Assembly: GCA_034716535.1 (NCBI GenBank)
Contig: JAYEJW010000366.1
Span: 1 to 9,954, forward strand
Direction of reading: 5' to 3'
Origin: JAYEJW01 sp034716535
Lineage (GTDB): Bacteria; Pseudomonadota; Gammaproteobacteria; Chromatiales; Chromatiaceae
DNA length: 9,954 bases
The stretch's first letter is position 1. Each line of letters starts with the position of its first letter. The position numbers were made by a program, and so were the translations under genes. This document shows positions 1 through 6,570 of this stretch, one piece after another. The notes beneath the pieces were generated by a model. It was given only the letters and a program-made list of their open reading frames with translations, did no database searches and was not told where the DNA came from.

Positions 1-2
1 CC

Positions 3-428
3 CTGCCCTTTGCGCTGGTTGGCGGCTTCTGGTTCGTCTGGGCCCTCGGCTACGACCTGTCCGTGGCGGTAGCCGTCGGCTTCATTGCCCTGGCGGGGGT
101 TGCCGCGGAGTTCGGGGTCGTGATGCTCATCTACCTGGACAACACGCTGAAGCGCTACCGTGAGGAGGGGCATTTGGCGACGGTGTCGGACCTCAAGGCC
201 GCCATCATGGAGGGCGCGGTCCTTCGCGTGCGCCCCAAGGCGATGACCGTGGCGGTGGTTATCGCCGGCCTGCTGCCCATCATGCTGAACGAAGGCACGG
301 GGTCGGAGGTGATGCAGCGTATCGCCGCTCCCATGATCGGCGGCATGATCACCGCACCCCTGCTTTCCCTCTTCGTGGTACCTGTGATCTACCTGCTGTG
401 GAAGCGGCGGGAGCTCGACCTCGACTAA
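3..428 (+). CDS. cusA: CusA-type heavy-metal efflux RND pump, C-terminal 141 residues (5' end outside window)
   Basis: This is the end of an inner-membrane RND transporter that exports monovalent copper or silver with a periplasmic adaptor and an outer-membrane channel. The frame is open from base 3, so the gene starts before the window. The visible part covers the last transmembrane helices. Diagnostic stretches are FIALAGVAAEFGVVMLIYL, then LRVRPKAMTVAVVIAGLLP and RIAAPMIGGMITAPLLSLF, which closely resemble what I recall of Escherichia coli CusA. The metal-binding methionines lie upstream and cannot be seen, so CusA rather than CzcA rests on overall similarity. The protein ends RRELDLD, and its TAA (426-428) lies within the CTAAG left end of a repeated element, so the present C-terminus may have been set by that insertion. 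The family is strongly supported; the metal is less certain. Confidence 0.9.
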   Translation: MPFALVGGFWFVWALGYDLSVAVAVGFIALAGVAAEFGVVMLIYLDNTLKRYREEGHLATVSDLKAAIMEGAVLRVRPKAMTVAVVIAGLLPIMLNEGTGSEVMQRIAAPMIGGMITAPLLSLFVVPVIYLLWKRRELDLD

Positions 429-518
429 GTTTCTCTAACAGTCATCATGCCGGTAGATTTTCTTCGCGCCCTTCGCGGCTTCGCGTGAGACTCTCTCTAT
501 CTTGTTACGGAGTCTTAG
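425..518 (+). repeat. MITE-like repeat, copy 1
   Basis: This 94-bp element is repeated at 8089-8182 with only three substitutions (91/94), in the same orientation. Its ends are inverted: CTAAG..TC..TAACA on the left matches the reverse complement of TGTTA..GA..CTTAG on the right. The middle holds three TTCGCG units (CTTCGCGCCCTTCGCGG and on). Right of CTTAG the sequence CGCTGTACT resembles the longer outer repeat of copy 2, but no matching outer sequence is visible on the left. That end therefore looks trimmed where it meets the RND gene. It contains no ORF of note. A small non-autonomous transposable or REP-like element is the likeliest identity; no mobilising transposase is in the window. 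Confidence 0.75.
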
Positions 519-724
519 CGCTGTACTAGACCTCCGTCGCCCGCCGCCGGTCTCTCCTTCGCCTGGGCGGAACACCGCTCTTTCCGGTCTCCTCTTTAGG
601 CACGGCCTCCCCCGCTCGGAGGCGCTCCGTACCGAAAGACAATCGATAGAAACTATCAGAATACCCGGCGATCCGGTCGGACTCGTACAGCCTTAGGGCT
701 CATTTCCGTTTTACTACCGTCTCG

Positions 725-757
725 TTTCAGTTTCATTTCAGGATCAATGCCTACACT
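725..757 (+). promoter_or_regulatory. Possible promoter with TTTCA repeats
   Basis: TACACT at 752-757 could serve as a -10 box. The upstream TTTCAT (731-736) is a poor -35 match at 15 bp spacing. Three TTTCA units at 725-740 could be an activator or repressor site. This would give the cytochrome mRNA an untranslated leader of about 120 bases. Position and AT-richness are the only support. Confidence 0.25.
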
Positions 758-876
758 GCGGCCATGGATTTTCGGCGCCCCCCGCAAAGGCTAACGGGGG
801 CCACAGGATCGTGCCGCTGGATTTTACGTCGCAGCACCCACCAGAGAGGGTGTACCGGCTTCAATATTCCTAGGTT

Positions 877-883
877 GGAGGAG
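877..883 (+). promoter_or_regulatory. Ribosome binding site of the multihaem cytochrome gene
   Basis: GGAGGAG is a strong Shine-Dalgarno sequence just upstream of the ATG at 886. It fixes the start that gives a complete signal peptide. Spacing is short, about 4-5 bases depending on which GGAG pairs. Confidence 0.7.
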
Positions 884-885
884 AA

Positions 886-3800
886 ATGAGACCCACTACC
901 ACAACACAGCACGCGCGCGTGCTTCGCCGGCGCGCTCTATGGGGTACGACCCTGATCGCCCTCGCGGCCTGCTTTGTCCCTTTTGGCACCGCAAGCGCGA
1001 AGGGTGAGCTCACGTGCAAGATCACGCCGGACAATGTAGACATCAACGCGGGCGATTCGGTCACTTTCACGGGCAGGGCCAACGGCGGAAGCCCCCCCTA
1101 CAAAGCCTCCTGGCAGTTTCCGAGCGGCACACCCTCGTCGGCAAAGAACGTGGCCTCGGTCCAGGTCACCTATGACAGTGCAAACGCGAGTCCTTACACC
1201 GCGACCCTCACGGTGACCGACAGAAGCAAGAAGACGAGAACATGCACGGCGGATGCCACGGTCAATGTGCAGCCCGCGGGCGGCGGCAACACCCCCCCGA
1301 CAGTTACCAACCCGGGTGACCAAACCAATGTCGAAGGCGGCTCGGTCTCGCTGCAGGTGCAGGCCAGCGATGACGACGGCGACACCCTCGGTTACAGCGC
1401 CACCGGGCTGCCACCCGGTCTGACCATCGACTCCGCTAGCGGACTGATCAGCGGCACGATTGCCGCCGGTGCTGCGGCGGGTAGTCCTTACTTGGTGACG
1501 GTCGATGTCAGTGACGGCACGGATACGTCCAGCGTGTCGTTCCAGTGGACGGTCAATACGGTGCAGCCCGCGCCGGACGTCTCCATCAACTCCACCAGTC
1601 AGAGTTGCGGTGAGGCCGACCCGACCGGCTCGATCGCCTGTCAGGACAACCCCGTGCCCGAGGTCCCGCTCTCTGGCACCGGTGGCCACAGCATCGTCGC
1701 CATCAACGACCTGGGCATGCACTGCGGAGACCTCGACACCCGCATCTCGAGCATCCTGCCTCCATTCCAGGTGCTGCTGGCGCAGGTCATCCAGAAAGGC
1801 GAAGAACCCCAGATCCTTCCTCCATACCATGGACCCGGCTCGCCGCAGAATGCGGTGGAGGTCTACTACTCGGCAGTCTCCAACCCCAACGACCCCATCC
1901 TTGGCAATCCCGATGCCTTCACCGGTCTGACCGCGAACGGGGACAGCTACAAGACCAACTTCTGGGATTATCCGTTGGTGGCGGGCTCCTACGACGCCTT
2001 CTACCCGGCGTTCGACCCGTTCAACCCGGCGCAGACCCTCACCCCCCTCGCGGGTCCCCCCTTCACGGTCACGGCCGACGAGAGCCTGCCGGTGCCGAAC
2101 GTGGAGCACCTCTACATCGGCCCGGACGGCCTGGTGAACAGCAACGACGAGTTCCTCGCCGCCGTCCAGCAGAACATGCCGGGCATCGGCGATCCTCACG
2201 TGGTGAACGACGAGCAGCTCGTACACGAGCACTTGGGCGACAAGCCGTTCTTCGTGAACTTCCCCTTTGGCTATGTGGCCAATGACGTGAACTGGTTTGA
2301 GGGCGCCGGCATCCCGTTCGCCGCCTACGACGACTTCGGGCGCGAGAACGCCTACCCGCTGGTGCGCGTGCGGGCCAAGTCACCGGGCGGCAACGTGCTT
2401 GCCAGCGTCGACACGGTGCTTCCGATCTCCGGCGAGGCGAGCTGCAAGAACTGCCATGCGGCCCCTGGCGAGCTGGTCTCGGGTACCCGCACCACGGTGC
2501 CCGCGGCCACGCTGGAGGCCGCCGGATTGGATGTGGCCAGCCAGATCGACGATCCGGAGAGCGGCCTCCTTCCCGTGGACGTGAGCGTCGAGTACGCCAC
2601 CGACATCAACGTGCTGCGCCTGCACGACCTCAAGCACGGCGCCAAGTATGTCGAGATCGGTTGTTCCTCGGAGATCCCGGGCTCCTGCGATGCAACACCC
2701 TGCGACATCACAAACGGCGTCAACGGCGACGCCACCTGCCTGACCAACCTGGCCTTTGAGCAGAACAAGCCGGTCGTCTGCCAGGTCTGTCACTACACCC
2801 CCGCCCTGGACCTGGCGCAGCTTGGTCCCCTGGCAGGCGAGGCGGGCACCGTCGCCAATGGCCGTAACCAGAATGCCCACCCGAGCAACTCGCGGGTGAT
2901 GCACGATCATCATGGGAAACTCGACGCGAACGGGCGCTCGCCCGGTGAGCCAGGATACGACGCCGGCAACCTCATGTTCCGCCCGATGCCGGCACCACAG
3001 CAGGATACCGATCCCGACAGCGCCACCTTCGGCGAGATCCTCAACCAGGATGAGCGCGTGACGGTGCTGGAAGAGACCTGCTACCAGTGCCACCCCGGCA
3101 CCAGCATCCAGTGTCTGCGGGGGGCCATGTTCAACGGAGGCATGCTCTGCAACGACTGCCACGGCGGCATGGAACAGGTGGGGGCAGACTTCACCGCGGA
3201 CGTTTCCCCGACCAACCCCGGTCCCGCCTCCTTTGACCTGTTTTCGGGCAATTTCTATGAGCCCGGCAGCGCCCAGCCCCGCGTGCCCTGGGCCAACGAG
3301 CCGGGATGCGGCTCCTGCCACACGGGTGACGCCAAGGACAACCTGGCCGGCGCGCAGAACGTGATCGCCAACGCCGCGGACATCAACGGCAACACCGACG
3401 ACATCCGCCTGCGCCAGGCCTGGTACACCGACGACACCAAGGCCACGCCGATCGTGCCGACCAACACCCGCTTCGCGGAGAACCCGATCCCGACCTCGTT
3501 CAACGGGTTCACGAACCCGGGGGCGGGCTCGATCAGCTCCGGTGCCGACAACCCCAAGCTGTACCGGGTGAGCACGGGCCATGGCGGCGTGTTCTGTGAG
3601 GGCTGCCACGGCGCGACTCACGCCGAATGGCCGAACGGCAACCCCATGGCGAACGATAACGTCACGGCCGACCAGCTCCAGGGCCACACCGGCACCATCA
3701 TCGAGTGCAGCACCTGCCACGCGGACGGGCTCGCCAACTACACGGGCCTGGAAGGACCGCACGGCATGCACGTGGTGGGCGACACCAACTTCTCGGACGG

Positions 3801-3999
3801 CGGTCATGAGAATGTGGCGGACAACAATGCCGCCTGTTTTGAGTGCCACGGAGGCACCGACAGGAACAACTCCCAGGGCACCGTGTTGTCCCGGGCAGCG
3901 ACAGACCGCACTCTGAGCAACGAAGGTGGCATAGTCACCGTGGCCAAGGGTGACCCCGTCGGCTGCGTACTATGCCATGGTCAGGAAGGGGGCGACTAG
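886..3999 (+). CDS. Exported nonahaem c-type cytochrome with Ig/PKD-like N-terminal domains
   Basis: This 1037-residue protein is probably an electron carrier at the outer membrane or cell surface. The start is supported by GGAGGAG at 877-883. Residues 1-38 form an export signal: RRR, a hydrophobic core, and either ASA|KG for signal peptidase I or LAAC at 26-29 as a lipobox. Residues about 40-130 look like a PKD/Ig domain with C44 and C120 as a likely disulfide. Residues about 135-230 resemble a cadherin-like or putative-Ig module (PPTVTNPGDQ, LPPGLTID, SGLISG). Residues about 235-515 carry no haem motif but include NDLGMHC at about 274-280. Nine CxxCH sites follow, first Cys at 520, 632, 732, 755, 808, 904, 941, 984 and 1027. 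Abundant His suggests bis-His ligation (inference). A terminator follows the gene and a thioredoxin gene lies downstream. The exact family and redox partner are unknown; no catalytic motif was recognised. Confidence 0.93.
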   Translation: MRPTTTTQHARVLRRRALWGTTLIALAACFVPFGTASAKGELTCKITPDNVDINAGDSVTFTGRANGGSPPYKASWQFPSGTPSSAKNVASVQVTYDSANASPYTATLTVTDRSKKTRTCTADATVNVQPAGGGNTPPTVTNPGDQTNVEGGSVSLQVQASDDDGDTLGYSATGLPPGLTIDSASGLISGTIAAGAAAGSPYLVTVDVSDGTDTSSVSFQWTVNTVQPAPDVSINSTSQSCGEADPTGSIACQDNPVPEVPLSGTGGHSIVAINDLGMHCGDLDTRISSILPPFQVLLAQVIQKGEEPQILPPYHGPGSPQNAVEVYYSAVSNPNDPILGNPDAFTGLTANGDSYKTNFWDYPLVAGSYDAFYPAFDPFNPAQTLTPLAGPPFTVTADESLPVPNVEHLYIGPDGLVNSNDEFLAAVQQNMPGIGDPHVVNDEQLVHEHLGDKPFFVNFPFGYVANDVNWFEGAGIPFAAYDDFGRENAYPLVRVRAKSPGGNVLASVDTVLPISGEASCKNCHAAPGELVSGTRTTVPAATLEAAGLDVASQIDDPESGLLPVDVSVEYATDINVLRLHDLKHGAKYVEIGCSSEIPGSCDATPCDITNGVNGDATCLTNLAFEQNKPVVCQVCHYTPALDLAQLGPLAGEAGTVANGRNQNAHPSNSRVMHDHHGKLDANGRSPGEPGYDAGNLMFRPMPAPQQDTDPDSATFGEILNQDERVTVLEETCYQCHPGTSIQCLRGAMFNGGMLCNDCHGGMEQVGADFTADVSPTNPGPASFDLFSGNFYEPGSAQPRVPWANEPGCGSCHTGDAKDNLAGAQNVIANAADINGNTDDIRLRQAWYTDDTKATPIVPTNTRFAENPIPTSFNGFTNPGAGSISSGADNPKLYRVSTGHGGVFCEGCHGATHAEWPNGNPMANDNVTADQLQGHTGTIIECSTCHADGLANYTGLEGPHGMHVVGDTNFSDGGHENVADNNAACFECHGGTDRNNSQGTVLSRAATDRTLSNEGGIVTVAKGDPVGCVLCHGQEGGD

Positions 4000-4044
4000 C
4001 CTCCGGCAGGCATTCGGGCGGCAGGGATGCCGTCTCCAAACAGT

Positions 4045-4078
4045 AAGCCCCGCCGGGTCTCCCCGAGCGGGGCTTCTT
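4045..4078 (+). terminator. Hairpin terminator after the multihaem cytochrome gene
   Basis: AAGCCCCGC (4045-4053) pairs perfectly with GCGGGGCTT (4067-4075). The inner CGGG and CCCG can extend the stem. The tail is only CTTGG after the stem, so the T-tract is weak. Position 46 bases after the stop supports termination of the cytochrome transcript and suggests that the thioredoxin gene at 4178 has its own promoter or depends on readthrough. Confidence 0.7.
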
Positions 4079-4177
4079 GGTCAAGTGGTATGCAGAAACA
4101 CGAAAGCGCGCTGTGTGGAATCCCGGACAGTCGAGCGAAGCCGCTAAGCACCCACACAACAGCAGGGCTGTTGCCTT

Positions 4178-4732
4178 ATGAGGGATTCGAGTCTATACGC
4201 CCGATTCGTTCAGACGTCCACGCTGGCTCTGATGCTCCTGTCTGTCCTGTCCTTTCCCACGGTCTCAGAAGCGGGCGAGCTCAGAGCGGTCGAGGTGCCG
4301 GCGCTCCCGGAGCTGCAGCTACCGGATTTGTCCGGGCAGGACCGTGCCCTCTCCGAATTCCGGGGAAAAGTGGTCCTCCTGAATTTCTGGGCCAGTTGGT
4401 GCGGACCTTGCCTGGAGGAGATGCCGAGCATTCAGCGCCTCGCTGAGCAGATAGGCGACGAGTCATTCGCCGTAATCGCTGTGAATGTGGGCGAAGCAAA
4501 GCGCCGCGTGAAGACCAGCGTCGATCGGCTTGGCATCGATTTTCCGGTTTTTCTGGACAAGGACGGCAAAGTGTCCAAGCGCTGGGCGGCCACTGTTCTG
4601 CCCACGACCTACATCCTGGATCGGGAGGGCATGATTCGTTATGTCGGGCGCGGTCCCCTTGAGTGGGACCGCCTGGACATTACCGAAATCATCCAACGCA
4701 TGGTCGCGGATGAACAGGCAGCGAACCCTTGA
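4178..4732 (+). CDS. Periplasmic TlpA/ResA-type thiol-disulfide oxidoreductase
   Basis: This 184-residue thioredoxin-fold protein probably reduces disulfides in the periplasm. Residues 1-32 are a Sec signal (hydrophobic LALMLLSVLSF, cleavage near SEA|GE). The mature domain starts with the usual TlpA lead-in, PELQLPDLSGQ..LSEFRGKVVLLNFWASW. The active site is W74-CGPC with C75 and C78, followed by EEMPS. The cis-proline is P142 in TVLPTT, and DREG follows. Length and order fit the TlpA/ResA/CcmG group. Family knowledge says such proteins often reduce apocytochrome cysteines before haem attachment; placement just after a nine-haem cytochrome makes that a reasonable inference here. No strong ribosome site precedes the ATG, and no better in-frame start keeps the signal peptide. 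Other TlpA roles remain possible, so no gene symbol is given. Confidence 0.93.
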   Translation: MRDSSLYARFVQTSTLALMLLSVLSFPTVSEAGELRAVEVPALPELQLPDLSGQDRALSEFRGKVVLLNFWASWCGPCLEEMPSIQRLAEQIGDESFAVIAVNVGEAKRRVKTSVDRLGIDFPVFLDKDGKVSKRWAATVLPTTYILDREGMIRYVGRGPLEWDRLDITEIIQRMVADEQAANP

Positions 4733-4777
4733 TCCGGAATCCGGTGGTTGAGTGGCCATCCCGGCAGGGAATTCCGG

Positions 4778-4799
4778 GGTCCAGCGGCCATGCTGGACC
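4778..4799. terminator. Hairpin between convergent genes
   Basis: GGTCCAGC (4778-4785) and GCTGGACC (4792-4799) form a perfect 8-bp stem with the 6-nt loop GGCCAT. It lies between the convergent thioredoxin and linker-protein genes and could stop transcription from both sides. Neither side has a clear T-tract, so factor-independent termination is doubtful. Confidence 0.4.
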
Positions 4800-4818
4800 A
4801 CAGCCATCTTGCGCCGGG

Positions 4819-5772
4819 CTACTCCTTCGCGGCGGCCGGCGCTTTCTCCTTTCCGGCGTCGTCACCCGACGCGGGTTTGACCTCCTTGAAGGTCCTCGGT
4901 ACACGAAGATACCCGGCGGGAAGCGGATCCGTTGACAGAGATTTCAGCGTCAGTGTCTTGTCGTCCCTAAGATCCCGGGTTCGCACAGAGACGAAGTCCT
5001 CGTCCTCCGTGGCAGCACCCAACCAGCCGAAGCCCCGGCTCCTGGCCAGAACGAGCATCCGTGACAGTGTTCTGGTCTCCCGCTCGGTGATGCCGAGACC
5101 GGCCTTGTTCGCCATGCAGTGCTCAAGCGCTGGCGCGCCGTCGATCAGCTCGAGGATCACCCGGCAGGAGATCCCGGCCACTTTCTCCGTCTTCTTTGTC
5201 GGCTTGAATGTGGGACGCGGCGGTTGCCCTGCCCCTGCGCCTGCCGTCGCTCCTTCGGCCGGACTCCTTTCTAGGGTATCCGAGGGCGGACTCTCCCAAG
5301 GCTCCCCAGGGGACGACTCAGCAACGGCTGCTTCGGGTGCCATCTGGGATGTCGCATCTGAAGCGGGGTTCGCCGGCTGCTCCTCCTTGCCCGACCCTTG
5401 TGGGGCCTCCTCCGGGCTTGCCTTTGCCTGCAGCGGGGGCTTCTCCTTACCGGTGCCTGTTGCCGCCCCACCTACGGCCTTCCCCTGCTGGCCCGCATGC
5501 AGAGTCGCTTCGACGGGAGGAGTCAAGCGTGTATAGGTCCCTCGCGACTCGTCGATGCGGAACAACGGAAAGAACTTTCCGGCCTGGTACAACAGGTAGC
5601 TGTCCTTTTCCGCCGGATCGTCGACCCGTGCGAAGAACCGGGCAATGGAGACCTTCTTCTCCATCGTCTCACCGCCCGGACCGTTCAGCTCGTACACTAG
5701 CGTCGCATCGGCGTTGGCAGTGGGTATCCCCAAGCACCAGACAACGGCTCCACAGGTAAGGATTCGCTTCAT
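4819..5772 (-). CDS. Exported two-block protein with Ala/Pro/Glu-rich linker (DUF4412-like ends, weak)
   Basis: I do not recognise this 317-residue protein with confidence. Residues 1-21 are a signal peptide with cleavage at ANA|DA. Residues about 22-92 (ATLVYELNGPGG, YLLYQAGKFFPLFRIDESRGTYTRL) and about 197-300 (VAGISCRVILELIDGAPALEHC) look like the two halves of a periplasmic fold of the DUF4412 kind. That comparison is from memory and weak. Between them, residues about 95-195 are low-complexity, rich in Ala, Pro, Glu, Ser and Gly, and probably disordered. C203 and C219 could form a disulfide, which would suit the neighbouring thioredoxin. The C-terminus is a Lys/Ala/Glu tail. The start is supported by GAGGGGGG just upstream. 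It is convergent with the thioredoxin gene. Function unknown. Confidence 0.85.
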   Translation of the reverse strand: MKRILTCGAVVWCLGIPTANADATLVYELNGPGGETMEKKVSIARFFARVDDPAEKDSYLLYQAGKFFPLFRIDESRGTYTRLTPPVEATLHAGQQGKAVGGAATGTGKEKPPLQAKASPEEAPQGSGKEEQPANPASDATSQMAPEAAVAESSPGEPWESPPSDTLERSPAEGATAGAGAGQPPRPTFKPTKKTEKVAGISCRVILELIDGAPALEHCMANKAGLGITERETRTLSRMLVLARSRGFGWLGAATEDEDFVSVRTRDLRDDKTLTLKSLSTDPLPAGYLRVPRTFKEVKPASGDDAGKEKAPAAAKE

Positions 5773-5784
5773 CTTGCCCCCCTC

Positions 5785-5819
5785 TGTTTATCAGTGTTTA
5801 TGTGGATATCCGCATTGTA
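5785..5819 (-). promoter_or_regulatory. Possible promoter and direct repeats upstream of the linker-protein gene
   Basis: On the minus strand TACAAT (5819-5814) is a good -10 box about 42 bases before the ATG at 5772. No clear -35 box was found at the right distance. Between it and the start, TGTTTAT (plus-strand reading) occurs at 5785-5791 and 5795-5801, exactly 10 bp apart, which places both copies on one face of the helix and could mark a regulator site. Confidence 0.35.
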
Positions 5820-5903
5820 ACTCTGGTTATCGATGGTCTGCACAGGGGCAAACCCCTCACCGCCCCTTCCGTAAACATACGCGCCGAAGGTGCTCCTTAT
5901 CCA

Positions 5904-6125
5904 CCCTCTCCCCCCGGGAGAGGGTCGGGGAGAGGCAATTGTGAACAGACGCTCCACGGACGGAGCAACTTCTTTCCCCCTCTCCCCTCGGGGAGAGGGC
6001 CGGGGAGAGGGCAATTTTGAATAAATGTTCCATAGACGGAACAACAGCATTCTCCCTCTCCCGTTCGGGAGAGGGCCGGGGAGAGGGTCTTCCGCCATGA
6101 CGACCACGTTTTCATAGTCCGGAAC
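5904..6125. repeat. Array of three GA-rich palindromes alternating with small hairpins
   Basis: Three units follow each other with 74- and 76-bp spacing. Each begins with a long palindrome: CCCTCTCCC/GGGAGAGGG at 5904-5924, CCCTCTCCCC/GGGGAGAGGG at 5978-5999, and CCCTCTCCCG/CGGGAGAGGG at 6054-6075. A further GGGGAGAGG follows each one. A second, smaller hairpin comes about 47 bases (units 1-2) or 54 bases (unit 3) after each palindrome start: GCTCC/GGAGC (5951-5966), GTTCC/GGAAC (6027-6042), and GTTTT/GGAAC with G-T pairs (6108-6125). Sequence changes preserve pairing. Palindromes of this CCCTCTCCCC type are familiar as dispersed intergenic repeats in proteobacteria (recollection). Spacer sequences are partly conserved and the palindromes differ, so this is not CRISPR. 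Confidence 0.8.
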
Positions 6126-6328
6126 AACGCGAATGTCGCGGCGGTCTGGCTATCGGCTGGTTGCGGCTGCTGGCGACCATATCCCGAGGAATGCGGTATC
6201 CGCACAGACGGCGACGTTGGTCGCGCGTCCTTCTACGCCAAACGCGCACAGGTCCGACGGGGACCGGCCGCCAGGCGCCGATCCCGGGCATCAAGGCCGT
6301 CGTGAACTTTTTCGTTTGCGCACACTCT

Positions 6329-6457
6329 TATCTATCGAGCGTTACGTGACGCGGGGCCGCGATTCCCCCTCCCTCTGCGGCCCATACTTCCCGGCAGCCC
6401 CAGCCGGGGAAGCGATTGCCCCGCAGCTCTTACCCCAGGGCTGCGGGGTTTCTTTTT
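6329..6457 (+). ncRNA. Candidate small RNA ending at a strong terminator
   Basis: The terminator has no convincing gene upstream, so it may end an RNA gene. Before it lie two more stems: GGGCCGC/GCGGCCC (about 6354-6383) with a pyrimidine-rich loop, and CTTCCCGGC/GCCGGGGAAG (about 6388-6411) with one bulge. TATCTA at 6329-6334 could be a -10 box, but no good -35 was seen, so the 5' end is a guess. The layout (stems, C/U-rich single strands, terminator with U-tail) is typical of bacterial small RNAs. It matches none of tRNA, 6S, SRP RNA, RNase P or tmRNA as far as I can tell. Confidence 0.35.
6419..6457 (+). terminator. Strong factor-independent terminator
   Basis: CCCCGCAGC (6419-6427) pairs perfectly over 9 bp with GCTGCGGGG (6440-6448) across a 12-nt loop, followed at once by TTTCTTTTT (6449-6457). 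It reads on the plus strand only. The nearest plus-strand gene upstream ends at 4732, and an oppositely oriented gene lies between. Confidence 0.85.
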
Positions 6458-6570
6458 GCGGGGAAGCTTTAGTACCTCGCGCCTTCCCGCATCCCCTGAA
6501 TGCACCCAAGACAGCAGTTCTCCACCAGCATTCAGCTCAGACGGGGCTTCCCCCCAATCGCGGGAATCTG

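Larger units (their letters stand above)
519..885 (+). other. Intergenic leader before the multihaem cytochrome gene
   Basis: No convincing gene lies here. The open frame at 502-696 has no ribosome site and no recognisable protein pattern. The stretch contains small hairpins, including GATAG-AAA-CTATC near 651-663. Just before the cytochrome gene are a CCCCCG/CGGGGG hairpin (about 785-806) with the 10-nt loop CAAAGGCTAA, and a GCACCC/GGGTGT hairpin (about 834-854). Three TTTCA units stand close together at 725-729, 731-735 and 736-740, directly upstream of a possible -10 box. The long structured leader may regulate the cytochrome gene, but no named riboswitch class was recognised. Confidence 0.5.

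Noticed and set aside
655..705. GTACAG..CCTTAGG near 686-698 as a third repeat end
   Set aside because: Order and orientation of the two words do not match the element's terminal repeats, and no core follows.
786..815. CGCAAAGGCTAACGGG resembles part of the c-di-GMP-I (GEMM) riboswitch core, which often precedes cytochrome genes
   Set aside because: The bases fall in the loop and arm of a simple CCCCCG/CGGGGG hairpin. The other GEMM parts (GNRA-capped stem and the GGTTGCC-type ending) are missing. A covariance-model scan would settle it.
937..2232. 431-residue minus-strand frame, and the 489-residue one at 2380-3849
   Set aside because: They lie antisense to the clear multihaem cytochrome gene and have His/Val/Arg-rich shadow composition.
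4112..4158. TGTGTGG/CCACACA inverted repeat before the thioredoxin gene
   Set aside because: Arms are only 7 bp and 33 bp apart; no promoter box aligns with them, so chance is likely.
5904..6125. CRISPR-like array
   Set aside because: Units are palindromes of varying sequence 74-76 bp apart, inter-unit sequence is partly conserved, and no cas gene is present.
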